The translations under genes and the position numbers were made by a program. The notes below the pieces were generated by a model. It was not told the DNA's origin and ran no database searches. It was given only the letters and a program-made list of their open reading frames with translations. Of a stretch of DNA of 64,000 bases, positions 9,886 through 20,200 are shown piece after piece; the first letter of the stretch is position 1, and every line of letters begins with the position of its first letter. Origin of the DNA: Pyropia haitanensis (lineage: Eukaryota; Rhodophyta; Bangiophyceae; Bangiales; Bangiaceae); the NCBI GenBank assembly GCA_008729055.1, contig SDUX01000010.1, forward strand, positions 3,487,090-3,551,089. The letters run 5' to 3'.

Positions 9886-10476
9886 TGTGAGTATCGGCGA
9901 GGATGTGGAGAAAAACGCAGTGTACCCCACGAGGCCAGACACCGGCGACCCGACACCCCAACGCGGGGTGGCGAGTTCCAATGTCTAGTCTGCCGGGCCG
10001 AGGGCGCCCGGCACTCAGGTGCGCGGCCGGGTGCTCTTATACCCCGCCCCGCACGCGGCGGCAGGTCCGCCGCACGCGGCGGTGAGCGCCCCCGACACGC
10101 CCACAGACGCAAGTCTAGCCCCCCCTCTCCACACGGCCATCAGCCCACCTATTGTGGACAACACCCGCGAATCACCCCCTTCCACTCAAGCAAAACAATG
10201 CACAAACCGGCCAATCACGGCCTGGCGAAACACATAATCGAGCCAATCGGCCCGACCCAATCTGTCAGCCATCACCGGGGGTTTGACCAAACATCATTGA
10301 TGTTCGGTCACACCCCGCCGAGGTCTGACCAAACGCAAACGCGTGTCCCCCACAATCTTGGCAGGATCCGGTCCAGCGCCCAATCATCGGTCACATGGCT
10401 GGGTCCGAGTCTCGCCTCGCCGCGCGGCACGAGGGTGCGGGGCAGCGCACGCCCCCCCCGCAGCGGCGTAATCACA
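9886..10476 (-). repeat. 5' LTR of the copia element
   Basis: This is the right-hand copy, 591 bp, identical to 3602-4192 as far as I can compare by eye. It carries the promoter for the element, read leftwards towards Gag. Confidence 0.95.
10036..10041 (-). promoter_or_regulatory. TATA box in the 5' LTR
   Basis: The minus strand reads GGGGTATAAGAGCACCC here, a good TATA box within an LTR. Four CCAAT pentamers (on the plus strand, so ATTGG in the element's sense) lie 170-345 bp upstream at 10211, 10243, 10257 and 10380. The same set exists in the 3' LTR (TATA at 3752-3757). Confidence 0.6.
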
Positions 10477-10481
10477 CTCCC
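10477..10481. repeat. Target-site duplication, right copy (CTCCC)
   Basis: CTCCC directly follows the right LTR and matches 3597-3601. Confidence 0.9.
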
Positions 10482-12460
10482 TCGCCCCCTCCAGCAGCAG
10501 CGCGGGGGCGTGCACCCAGAGACCCCACTGCCGCGGGCCCCGCTTTGGCGGCGACGATGCATGGCACGCTCACGAGGGCGATCCGAAATTCTGTCGTGCC
10601 CAGGCATCTTGATCGAGACGGCGCGCTCCGCTCGGGGCGCAATTGCGGGTGGCGGTTTAGGGAAAGGACAGGGGCCAGCTCCTCCAGAGCGCGCCTTGCC
10701 GACCAGCACGCGCACGAAATATCTAGTCAACGGACGAACCGTGGGCACACCCCAGAAGAGGAGGGTACAGTCGAGGAATGGCTCGGGATTCGTCGAATGG
10801 CTGTTGTTGATAGCGACCAGGGTTTTTGCTCATCCCGGACTGCTCGGCCCCTTCAGAGGGGTGACGACGAGGGGGGGGGCTTACGAAAAGAGTGGCACGA
10901 GAGTGTTAATGAGCCGTGCCAATTCTAGTCAGGCTGTGGTCTGATCCGCTCGTGCATGGCCACGTCGTTGGCACAACGTGTCCCTCTCCCCCACCCGCCT
11001 CCATCACATTCGTCGGCAGCCCAATGGCCGGCCTATCATACTTGACCTTGCAACGGTGCCTCCATCGACGACCATGTGGCGACTCCCAATATGCTGGTGC
11101 AAGCAATACACTCACAGGTGTCCAAAGTTGATGTCCACGAAAGGTCGGTGACCCATCTCGGTTGATGGTGGGAGTGGTGTGGAGGTTGGGCGGGGTTGGG
11201 CCGTGCTGTATTCGTGGGGCGGGCCATTGGCGACGCCCACCGCTGCTATAGAGGCGGACCTGGGGGCAGCGGCTCCTACAAAGTGGCGCCGTGACGGCAA
11301 CGCCGGGTAGAGTGGGGCACGTGGCCCCACTCGCCCTCCACCGCGGCGCGCGGCCGCACTCGGTCGATGGGGGTGGGGTGTACGCGAGTTCCCGCGCCCG
11401 CGCAATGGCGGGAGCCATAAACCGTGGGTGTGCAGCTCCGCAGGCCACTCACACCGGTCATGCAGCGCTGTTGGTGTTTCTCCTCTCAACAGACAGGGGC
11501 GCTGCGTCGGCCGTAAGACTCCGTACAGATACTGTGTCCATTCCTCCATCTCTCTCCTCACTTTCACCGGCAGCGCGAGCTGACGCGGCGCGTTCGCCAA
11601 CAAACGCCGCGTATGCAGCCCGGCGTCTCCCCCATACCATACGCTCCAAAACACCCACCGCTCGGCGGGGACCACACCGCGGCGGCAGCAACCAGGCGCG
11701 CAGGGGCGAGCGGCAGACCCTCGACAGACGACTCCCGTGCGTCCGCGGGGGAGGGGGGGTTCCGGCACCCAGCACCACACACACGCACAGCTGCCGCGCA
11801 AACAGGACGCAGGGGGCAGTGTTTTAAGACAGTTGTCTCTCAGGGAGAAACGGGGTTTGCCGCGGGTGGGTGAGGCCGACAGTGCGCCTTGGCCTCGCCC
11901 CGGTACGCGGCATCGTCCGCGGGGGCGACCACGTCGGCACCCGCCCGCGACCGCACGGCCGTGGTGCGGCGGCCGGGGGCCTCTGCCAGGCCCGACCGCC
12001 GGCCGCGGCGGGCGCCGACCACCAACGCACCCCACCGCCAGGGCGACGCGCCCAAGGGGCACGCCGCCAACGGCGGGCGCGCAGGGGGCGACCAAGCTGG
12101 GGCACCCGCCGGCAGCGCCGCGCGCGCCGTCAGCCGCCGCGGCGGCGCGTCCGTACGCCCGCCTGGCGGTCGCCACCAATCGTGGACGCCGTCTGCGGCC
12201 GCGGCGTCCACCGCGGCGCGTGGCAAGGGCGCCGTCCCGATTGTCCGTGCACGCGGCCATGGAGGTGCGGACAGCCTCTACCAGCGCTGCTGGGCGGCGG
12301 CAGTGCGCCCGGGCGTGGGCGCCCCAACGGCCATCCGCCGCGCTCCAGGCACGTGCCCTCCCCGCAGCGCCGCAGCCCGTCTCGCGTACGCCGCCGGCGG
12401 GACGGGGGTGGTGGCGGGCAAGGGGGCGGGGGGGGGGGGCGGAACCTGGTTCGCTTGCCG
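10482..12460. other. Gap: no supported gene
   Basis: 10482-11300 is moderately GC-rich and looks non-coding. 11300-12460 has long open frames on both strands (for example minus 11112-12683), but all are Arg/Gly/Ala/Pro mixtures without a recognisable domain. It is downstream of the minus-strand M14-like gene and may hold its 3' UTR. Confidence 0.4.
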
Positions 12461-13628
12461 TTACCGCCCCCGCCGCCGTGATGTCCCCCCCCGTCGCGCT
12501 TGCCGCCGCCGCCGCCACGCCCGCGGCGGCCGCCGCCGTGGCGCCCCCCCCCGGCACCCCCGCCGCACCTGCGATCGCCCACCCTCCCCCCGGCTTACCC
12601 CTTCCGACGGCGGCGGCGGCGTCGGCGGCGGCGGCAGCGACGACACCGGCGGAGGCGGCGGGCATGACGGTGGCGGTGGCCACGTCGGCGGCGGCAGCGG
12701 CGGCGGCAGCAGCGGCGACCGCGGCGGGCGGCGCGGCTCAGGCGCTCTTGGTTGGCGCCACCACCAGGTCCCGGAGCGCGCGGGAGGACCCCCCCGGACA
12801 AGCCCCCCCCGCCGGCGGGCGGCAGCACGGCCTGCCGCCCCTCCCCCCCCTCCCCGCCGCCGTCCGGCCGTCATGTCCCGCGCGGCGACCATGACGCCGC
12901 CCAGGCAGCCGACCGCCGCCAGCAGCCCTGCCGTCACGCCCCAGCCGCCGCCGCCGCCGCCACCGCCGCCGCCGCTGCCGTCGCCGCCGCCGCCGCCGTC
13001 GCCGCCGCCATCGCCGCCGCCGCCGCTTGCGTCCCCGCCACGGCGGCTGCCGTCGTCGCCGCCGCCGACGCCCCCACCGATACGCTCCGCAGGGCCACCA
13101 CGGGTCCTCCCACCGGCGGCCGCGGCGGGCGGCAGCAGCCCCCGCCGGCGCCCCCACCCCCGCTCGCCCCGCGACCGGGCGGCGGCGGCGGCGGCAGCAG
13201 CCGCCGCGGCTGCAGCGCCAGCGTTGGCGGGCGTGGCGGGCGCGGCGGGCACCCCCCCCCCCCCCCCCCGCGTCGGCCGGCCGCCCCCCCCCCCCTCCGC
13301 CGGCGGCACGAGCAGGCCGCCCAGCTCCCCCCCCGCCGCCCGCTCCAGCGCCCGCCACTCCATGACGGCGGCGGCGAGCGTCGCCGGCACCGCCCCCCAC
13401 GCGGCGGCCGCCGCCTCGACGGCCGCCGACCCCGCCGGCGCCGCCGCGGCGAGGCAGCCCGCCGCGGCGGCGGCGGCGGTGCCGGCGGCGGCGCCGGGGG
13501 GGGGGGCCCACACGTGCAGCGTAAAGGCGTAGGGGGTGCCCGCCGCGGCGGCGAGGTAGTCGGGGGCGGTGCCGCCGCCGGGGGGGGGGGGGGGGGGCGC
13601 CGGCGGTACCCCCACCCCGCCGCCACCG

Positions 13629-13669
<41 letters not shown>

Positions 13670-14157
13670 TACCGCCCACCGGCGGACGCTGCCGCCGCGG
13701 GTGGCACCGCCGCCGGCCGGCGCGGCGGCGCCACCGCCGCCGCCGCCACCGCCGCCGCCGCTGCCAGCGGGCGGCGGGAGCCCGCCGCCCGCCGCCGGCA
13801 CCGTCTCACACGCCGGGCAGTGCGCGGCGGCGGCCGCGTCGGCGACCGCCGCGAGGCGCGCGGCGGCCGCGGCGGCCCGCCGCGGGTCCCCCCCCGCCGC
13901 CGTCGGCGGGGACAGGACGGGCACGATCGCCGCGACGCGGCCGCCGCCGCTGCCGGCGGCGTCGCGGTCGCCACCCCCACCACCCCCCCCACCGCCGCCG
14001 CCGCCACCGCCGCCGCCACCGCCACCACCGCCACCGCCGCCGCCGCTGCCGCCAGCCACGACCACACCCCCCGACCGCACCGACACAAACACCGTCGGCC
14101 GCGCGGCGGCGGCCACCTCCCACACCACCCGCACGGGGGGGGGCAGCCCGCCACGAC

Positions 14158-14197
<40 letters not shown>

Positions 14198-14623
14198 GCC
14201 GCCGCCGCGACCGCCGCTGCCTCGACCGCCGCCGCCCGCCGCGGCCGGCAGGCGCGGCCACCCCGCCGCAATGTCGGCGCCGCGGCGCCGCGGGCGGGCG
14301 CACGGCGCCCCCCCCCCGCCCCCCCCCCCCCCCCCCCCCCGCGGCGCCTCCTCGAGTGCCGCCACCGCCGCCGCGCGCCCCCCCCCATCGACCAGCGGCA
14401 GCAGCAGCAGCACCACCCCCTGCGCGAGCACCCCCCCCAGCGCCGCCACCCCCCGCCGCCACCCCGCCGCGTCGGTCACCCCCGCCGGCGGCGGCGGCGG
14501 CCGCGGCCGGCCGGCCGCGGCGGCCGCCGCGCACGCCAGCTGGACGGTGCGGACGGCGGCGGCGGGGGGCAGCAGCTCCGCGCCCGCCTCGCCATACGCG
14601 GCGAGCACCACCACCCGCGGCGG

Positions 14624-14661
<38 letters not shown>

Positions 14662-14938
14662 GCAGCCGCCGCAGCGGCGGCGCGGCGGGGGCGGCCCAAA
14701 AGGGCGCCGCCGACAGCGTCACGAGCGGCAGCGTCGGCGGCGGCGGCGGCGGCGCGGGGGGGGGGGGGTGGCGCCGGCCGACGCCGCCGCGGCCTCCCCC
14801 GCCGCCGGCGGCAGGGGCAGGTCCACCAGCGTCGCGACGGCACACCCCTCCACCGCCGCCGCGAGCGCCGCCCGCACGCCGGCTGGCGGCGGGTAGTCGG
14901 CGGCCGACAGGGGCGGCAGGTCGGCGGTCGCGGCGGCC

Positions 14939-15006
<68 letters not shown>

Positions 15007-15210
15007 GTCGGGCGCCGACGCGGCGGCGGCGGAGAGGAGCGCCTCGCTGGCGCCCACCCCGGCGGGGAGGGGGGGGGCGACGCCCGCGGCGGCGGCGGCG
15101 GTAAGGGCGACGGCGGCGAGGAGGGCGGTGGGGTGGTGGCCGCGGCGGCGGCGGCGGCGGCGGCGGCGGTGGGGCGGCGGCCGCCAGAGGGGGGAGGCGG
15201 AGGGGGGCAT
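12461..15210 (-). CDS. M14 metallocarboxypeptidase-like membrane protein, apparently inactive
   Basis: The start chosen is the ATG at 15210, which gives a basic N-terminus then a signal-anchor-like HPTALLAAVALTAAAAAG. A C-run complementary to G13 at 14756-14768 breaks the frame; past it the frame runs to 12461. In order it matches the plant zinc carboxypeptidase (M14) family: VVVLAAYGEAGAELL (near 14590), RPTVFVSVRSGG (near 14080), DYLAAAAGTPYAFTLHVW (near 13530), then a membrane helix (near 12910-12960). In active enzymes these places carry HxxE, a second zinc-binding His, and a catalytic Glu. Here they read AGAE, Arg in SVRSG, and His in FTLHVW, so two zinc ligands and the catalytic base are missing. 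Long Gly/Ala/Pro runs interrupt the domain. The 3' end is uncertain: another frame offers a stop at 12738. It is divergent from the dehydrogenase at 15802. Confidence 0.55.
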
Positions 15211-15801
15211 GCCGAGCGCCCGCCGGGCGGGGGGGGTCCGCAGCACCAGACGACCGGCGGCCGGGGGCGGCGGCCGGCGGAGGGTGTGCCCGCCGCGGTG
15301 GGGGGAATGGACCGCCGGGGAGAGGGACGGGCCGTGCCAACAAACAATGGCGGTGCTGGCAAGGGAGCGGAAACAAGGAAAAGAGACAAGGAGGCACAGC
15401 ACAGCGGGAGGAACGAAAAAAAAAAAAAAAAAAAAAAAAAGACCAGCAAAGCGGGCCGTTGCGAGGCGCAGGGCGCAAGGGGCGCGGCGGGGGCGAGCGT
15501 CGGCGCGTCGGCAGCAACAGTGGCCAAGCCGCCCAGGCCGCGGATCTCATTACGACTCTCAGCCTCGCAACAGTGGTGGTACTTGTCGTCGTCGCAATCA
15601 CTTGACGCGTCTCCCCAGACGCGGCCGCCACGTGCCCGCACCAACGATCCCGACGCGGGCGCGCCTCTACACACGACTGCCCACCAGACAGCGACGGCGG
15701 CTGCCGCCATCGTCTGCGTCCCCGCTCCGAGCCGCACGCCGACCTTCCTCCCCGTTCCCCCCCCCCCCCCCCCCCACCTGCCGGCCGCCCGTCACGGCGG
15801 C
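15211..15801. promoter_or_regulatory. Shared divergent promoter region
   Basis: This 591-bp interval separates two divergent genes. It holds a run of 25 A (15416-15440), which is a T25 tract on the sense strand of the M14-like gene, about 206 bp upstream of its ATG. No TATA box is obvious. A similar sense-strand T tract precedes several other genes in this window. Confidence 0.5.
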
Positions 15802-15999
15802 ATGGCCCCCCCCCACCCCCCCCCCCCCCCACGACGGACCTCCCCGTCGCGGTCGTCACCGCCTCGACCGCCGGCATTGGCCTCGCCACCGCCGCCCGCC
15901 TCGCGCGCGCCGGCTACCACGTGGTCGTCAGCAGCCGCTCCGCCGCGCACGTTGACGCGGCGCTCGCCCGCCTGCGCGCGGCGCCCCCATCCCCACCAC

Positions 16000-16031
<32 letters not shown>

Positions 16032-16391
16032 GCCGCCACCGCCGCCACCGCCACCGCCGCCGCCATCGCCGCCACCTCCGCGACCGCCGCGACCGCCGCG
16101 GGCGCCCGCCCACACGCGCGGGCGCCCCCCCCCCCCGTGGCGGCGGCGGCCGTGTCCGCCTCGGGCCTCGTCTGTGACGTGGCAGACGCCGCGCACCGGG
16201 CGGCGCTCGTCGCGCACGCCACCACGCTGCGCGCCGACGGGGCGGTGGCGGCGGTGGTGCTCAACGCGGCGGCGTCGCCGGCGTACGGGCCGGCCGTCGC
16301 CACGCCGGCGGCCGCGTGGGACACCCTCTGGGCGGTCAACGTGCGGGCGGCGGCGCTGCTCGCCGCGGCGTTTGTGCCGGCGCTGGCGGTG

Positions 16392-16433
<42 letters not shown>

Positions 16434-16824
16434 TCTGCGTCTGACGGCGGTGGGGATGGGGGGAGTGGCGGCGGGGGGGCGGCCGCCGCCTCCCCGTCGC
16501 TCGTGTTTATCAGCTCCATCGGCGCGTACATGCCGCTGCCGTCGCTGGGCGGGTACAGCGTGACCAAGACGGCGCTCGCGGGGCTGGTGTCGGTGCTCGC
16601 CACGGAGCTCGCGCCGCGGGGCATCCGGGTGCATGGCGTCGCGCCGGGGCTGGTGCGGACGCGGTTTAGTGAGCGCCTGTGGCGGGCGCGGCCGCCGGCG
16701 GGGGGGGGGGGAGGAGGCCGGCGGCCGTGGGAGGGAGGCCGCCGGGGGGGGGGTGGTCGACGGCAAGGCCGCCGCCGCCGCCGCCATTGGCGGCGGTGGC
16801 GGTGGCGGTGGCGGTGACGGTGGC

Positions 16825-16856
<32 letters not shown>

Positions 16857-17058
16857 TGGTGGTGGCGGTGGCGGCCGCGGCGGCGGGGGTGGTGGCCGGC
16901 GGGACGTCCGCCCCGGGGCGGCGAGCTGGATCCCCATGCGCCGCCTGGGCGAGGCGGACGAGATCGCGGCGGTCGTTGAGTTCCTCGTCGGCCCGGGCGC
17001 GAGCTACATGACGGGCGAGACGGTGGTGGTGGCAGGGGGGGTGCGCTCCCGCCTGTGA
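15802..17058 (+). CDS. DHRS4-like short-chain dehydrogenase/reductase, peroxisomal
   Basis: An NAD(P)-dependent SDR of the DHRS4 type, which reduces carbonyl compounds or retinal. The start is the ATG at 15802, but a C15 run (15816-15830) must differ by one base to join it to the main frame (open to 16817). Seen in order: cofactor loop TASTAGIGLA (near 15860), VVVSSRS, VVLNAAASP, catalytic Ser in FISSIGAYMP, YSVTK (Tyr-x3-Lys, near 16557), and APGLVRTRFSERLW. A Gly-rich insert of about 70 codons made of GGCGGT repeats follows, with a second frame change near the G12 run at 16700-16711. The C-terminus returns as SWIPMRRLGEADEIA ... SYMTGETVVVAGG and ends in Ser-Arg-Leu, a peroxisomal PTS1 signal also found on animal DHRS4. 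The second break could instead be an unrecognised intron. Confidence 0.82.
16789..16885 (+). repeat. GGCGGT/GGTGGC microsatellite inside the dehydrogenase gene
   Basis: A hexanucleotide array with a GGT trinucleotide core lies between the catalytic domain and the C-terminal segment of the SDR. It encodes poly-Gly in one frame and Val/Ala in another. It may be an expanded insert or part of an intron. Confidence 0.7.
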
Positions 17059-17795
17059 CGCCGGGCGTCGATTGGGGATGGGGGGGGGGGGGAGGGGGGG
17101 TGGTGGGCGTCTGGAGGCGGCCGCCGCGCCGACGGGACGCGCCGTCGGCCGCCGTGGCGTGTCGTGTGCCCATGCGGTGCGGTCGCGGGGCCGGGCGGCG
17201 GCGCCGTGGGCGGGGTGGCGGGGCGGCGCCGCGCGGGGGGCGCCCGCGGCTGGGGCTGGCGCCCGTGGGTGGGGCGCCGCCGCGGCGGGGGGGCGGTGGC
17301 GCTGCTGACGCGGGCCGGCAGCGGGTCGGCCGGCGTGGCGTGTCCTATCGGCCGCCTTGCGAGTGGGCCGCCGGTGCGTCGTCATCCACGGCGTGGACGG
17401 CGCTTTGGCACGCGGGGGGGCACCCCTCTGCTCTGAGCGCTGCGGATTGCCCGTGCCGCCGAGGCACTATGGCGGTCATGCGCGTCGCGTGCGCTGCCGC
17501 ACAGGGCCCCTGGGTCGGCGTGTTGTGAGGGCGCCTGCGAGTCGGTTGGAGTAGCCAGGCCAGAACAGAGCTGACAGCAGCGCGAGGTCCGTGTTGCCTG
17601 CTGACCCGGCCATCCGCACAGGGACAGGCTAGGCTGCGAGAAGAAACAACCATGATGCTACCAGTCAAACCACTCAAGACGGATCACCCGCTGCGCGGAC
17701 GGGACACACACACGGCGAGGCCCTTTGTACACGGCCTCACTCTTGACCATACACTCTACAACCATCCCTCGCTTCCTCTTGCCGCCAAGATACTC
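17059..17795. other. Gap between convergent genes
   Basis: This is the 3' flanking sequence of the SDR gene and of the minus-strand coiled-coil gene. It contains a G-run near 17084-17098. No gene, RNA or repeat family was recognised. Confidence 0.4.
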
Positions 17796-20200
17796 TCACA
17801 GAAGGGGCGCCCCCGACGAAGCCGCCGCCGCATTCATCACGTGGCCAAGGTGGCCCAGAACCAGACAGGCGCCCACAAATGCGGCCGTCAGCACCGGCGG
17901 GATCCACTGGTGGACCTCCTCACCAACAACGCCATCGTCCTGAGCACGCGCGTCCGTCGCCGCATCGGCAGCCGGCGACGCCACTGACGACATGGCCGCC
18001 GCGGCCAAGACCGACAGCGACGACGGGGCAGGGCGGGCGGCGGCAGCGGCGACGGCGCCACCGCCCAAGAAAGCCAAGGAAGACATGCTCGGCACGCCCG
18101 TCGCCGTCGTCGACCGGAAGGAGGAGGATGAAAAGGCGGGCAGGGTGGTCTTGGCCGCCCGCGCCGCCGCCGGTGCGGCCGCCGGCGTGGGAGCGGCGGC
18201 GGGCGAGGCGGGCGCGGGCGCCGCGGGCTCGGATGACACCTCGGCCAGCGCCGCGGTGGGCACCCGGATCTTGGGCGCCGGCACGGGCCGTGTCGGGACG
18301 TCGGCGGCGTCATCCGGCTCCACCGCCGGCTCCACTGGGGCGGTCGCCGTTACGGGGACCACTTCGGGGGTGACCTCCATGGCGGGCACCTCCACCGGGG
18401 TCTCGACAACGACGGGCGCTACGACAGGGGAGGGCGGCGAGAAGGGCGCCACGCCCGCCCACGCCGACCGCACAGACACGGGCGGCGTCGACGCAGGGGC
18501 GCCCGGCGCCCACGCCGTCCATGCTGGGAAGACGGGCGCAGTCAGCGATGGGACTGCGGGCTCTGCTACAGGCCGGATGGGCTTGGCGGCAAGCTGAACC
18601 GGCGCGGCAGGCACAACAGGGGCAGCCGGCACAGTCGCAACGACAGGCACAGTCGCGGCAGCAGGCACTGCCGGGGATGCCGACACTACCGGGGCAGCAG
18701 GCACGGCCCTGGCAGCCTTGACCTGCGCGCGAGACCGACGCGCACCCTTGGCACCCATCCGAGACGGCGACATCACAGGGGCGGTCATCCGGGCCGCGCC
18801 CGTCGCGGGGGTAGGGACGCGGCGCTTGGACGGGGACGGCTTGGCGGCCGCCGGGCGCTTGGCAGGCGCCGTTGAGAAGCCCTTGGCTCTCCCCGCCGCA
18901 ACGGTCTTGGCCACCATGGGGATGGTGACCTTGCCCTTGGGCGCCGCAGACTTGACAGCCGCGCCCGCGGGCTTGGCCACGCGCTTGGCGGAAGCGCTCT
19001 TGGCCTTGACCGGCACCTTGGCGGCGGCACGGCGCGCCTTGGCGGCCGCCTGTGCCTTGCTGACTGCCGCCGCCTTCTCAGCCGCCGCCTTTTCTGCCTT
19101 GGCGATGGCGGCTGCTGCCTCCACCGCCGCGGCCGCAGCGGCGGCCTTTGCCTTGACCTCAGCCTTGCGGGCCGCCGCCTCGGCCGCGGCCTTGCGGGTC
19201 GCCGCCTTTGCCTCGGCCTTGCGCGCGGCCGCGGCCTTGGCCTCGGCCGCCTTCGCGGCAGCTGCCTCCGCCGCGATGCGTGCAGCATCCTCCTTGGCCG
19301 CCTGGGCGGCCGCGGCCTTGGCCTGCGCCTCCGCGGCCGCCTTCGCCTCTGCCGCCTCGGCGGCCTCCTTGGCCGCAATCTCTTCGGCCTTGGCCTTGGC
19401 GGCGGCCGCCTCTTCCTCCGCCTTCTTGGCAGCGGCCGCCATCGCCGCGGCCTTGGCCACAGCCGCCTCCTCGGCCGCCTTGGCGGCCGCCGCGGCTTCC
19501 GCCTCGGCCTTCTTGGCGGCCTCTGCACGGGTCGCCGCGAGCGCCGCCGCGGCCTCCTCCGCCGCCTGCTTCTCCGCCGCCTCCGCCACGGCCTTGGCCT
19601 CGGCGGCCGCCGCCTCTGCCGCCGCCACGGCGGCCGCGTGGATGCCCAGCCGCGCCCACCGGTCGGCGTACGCGGTGGTGGCCAGGTGCCGCGACCCGGC
19701 CACCGTCACCGACACGGGGCGTGACTCAACGGCGGCGGCGGTCGACGTCAGCGCCGCGGCCGCCGTCGGCACTGACGGCGCCGCCCGGCCGCGGCGCGGC
19801 TGGGCGGGCGACCGGAGGGCGGCGAGCTCCGCCTCCCACGCCACCTTTTTCGCCGCCGCGTCGGCCGCAATGGCGGCCGCGCCGCCCACCCACCCGCCCC
19901 CCGCCGCGGTCGCGCACACCACCCCAGCGGTGGTGGCCGCGGCGGCGGCGGCGGGCGTCGGGCGGGCGCGGAGGAGGGTGGCGGTAACGTGGTAAGTGGC
20001 GGGGTCCACCCCGCCCGCCGCGCGGACCGCGTCGGCGCTCGCGCGCGGGCGGGTGACGGCGGTCGCGGCCGCGGCGGCCGCGTCGGCGGCGGCGGCCACC
20101 GTCAGCTGCGTGGCGCCAGGCGTAAAGGACGAAGTGGGGGGGGGGGGGTCCGGCCGAGGGGGGACACCCCCATGGGCGGCACAAAGGCTGGCGGCGCCAT
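17796..20200 (-). CDS. Ala/Glu/Lys coiled-coil protein with C-terminal membrane segment
   Basis: I do not recognise a family. The main frame (to 17796) is open over more than 800 codons. The start preferred here is the ATG at 20200 (MAPPAFVPPMGVSP), which must be joined through the G13 run at 20136-20148. Seen in order: a short globular part (ATYHVTATLLRA; RHLATTAYADRWARLG), about 230 residues of nearly uninterrupted Ala/Glu/Lys helix encoded at about 19000-19640, a Lys/Ala-rich basic tail resembling linker histone H1, a Pro/Val-rich low-complexity region, and a hydrophobic segment WIPPVLTAAFVGACLVLGHL (about 17840-17900) near the end. The layout fits a membrane-anchored tether or scaffold, and the N-terminus could be a plastid transit peptide. 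Both ideas are inference. Codon use is GC-rich like its neighbours. Confidence 0.7.

Larger units (their letters stand above)
3602..10476 (-). mobile_element. Complete Ty1/copia LTR retrotransposon
   Basis: The 6,875-bp element lies on the minus strand. It has two 591-bp LTRs that appear identical base for base, TG...CA ends with the inverted pentamer TGTGA/TCACA, a CTCCC target duplication on both sides, an intact Gag frame with a zinc knuckle, and an intact Pol frame in the order protease, integrase, reverse transcriptase, RNase H, which is the copia order. Identical LTRs and undamaged frames mean a very recent insertion, probably of an active copy. It resembles the copia elements described in Pyropia (the GalEa-like PyRE type), but that placement is from memory of the family and needs a tree. 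Confidence 0.96.

Noticed and set aside
11112..12683. A 523-codon minus-strand frame
   Set aside because: Composition is Arg/Gly/Ala with no domain, and overlapping frames are equally open; it overlaps the end of the M14-like gene.
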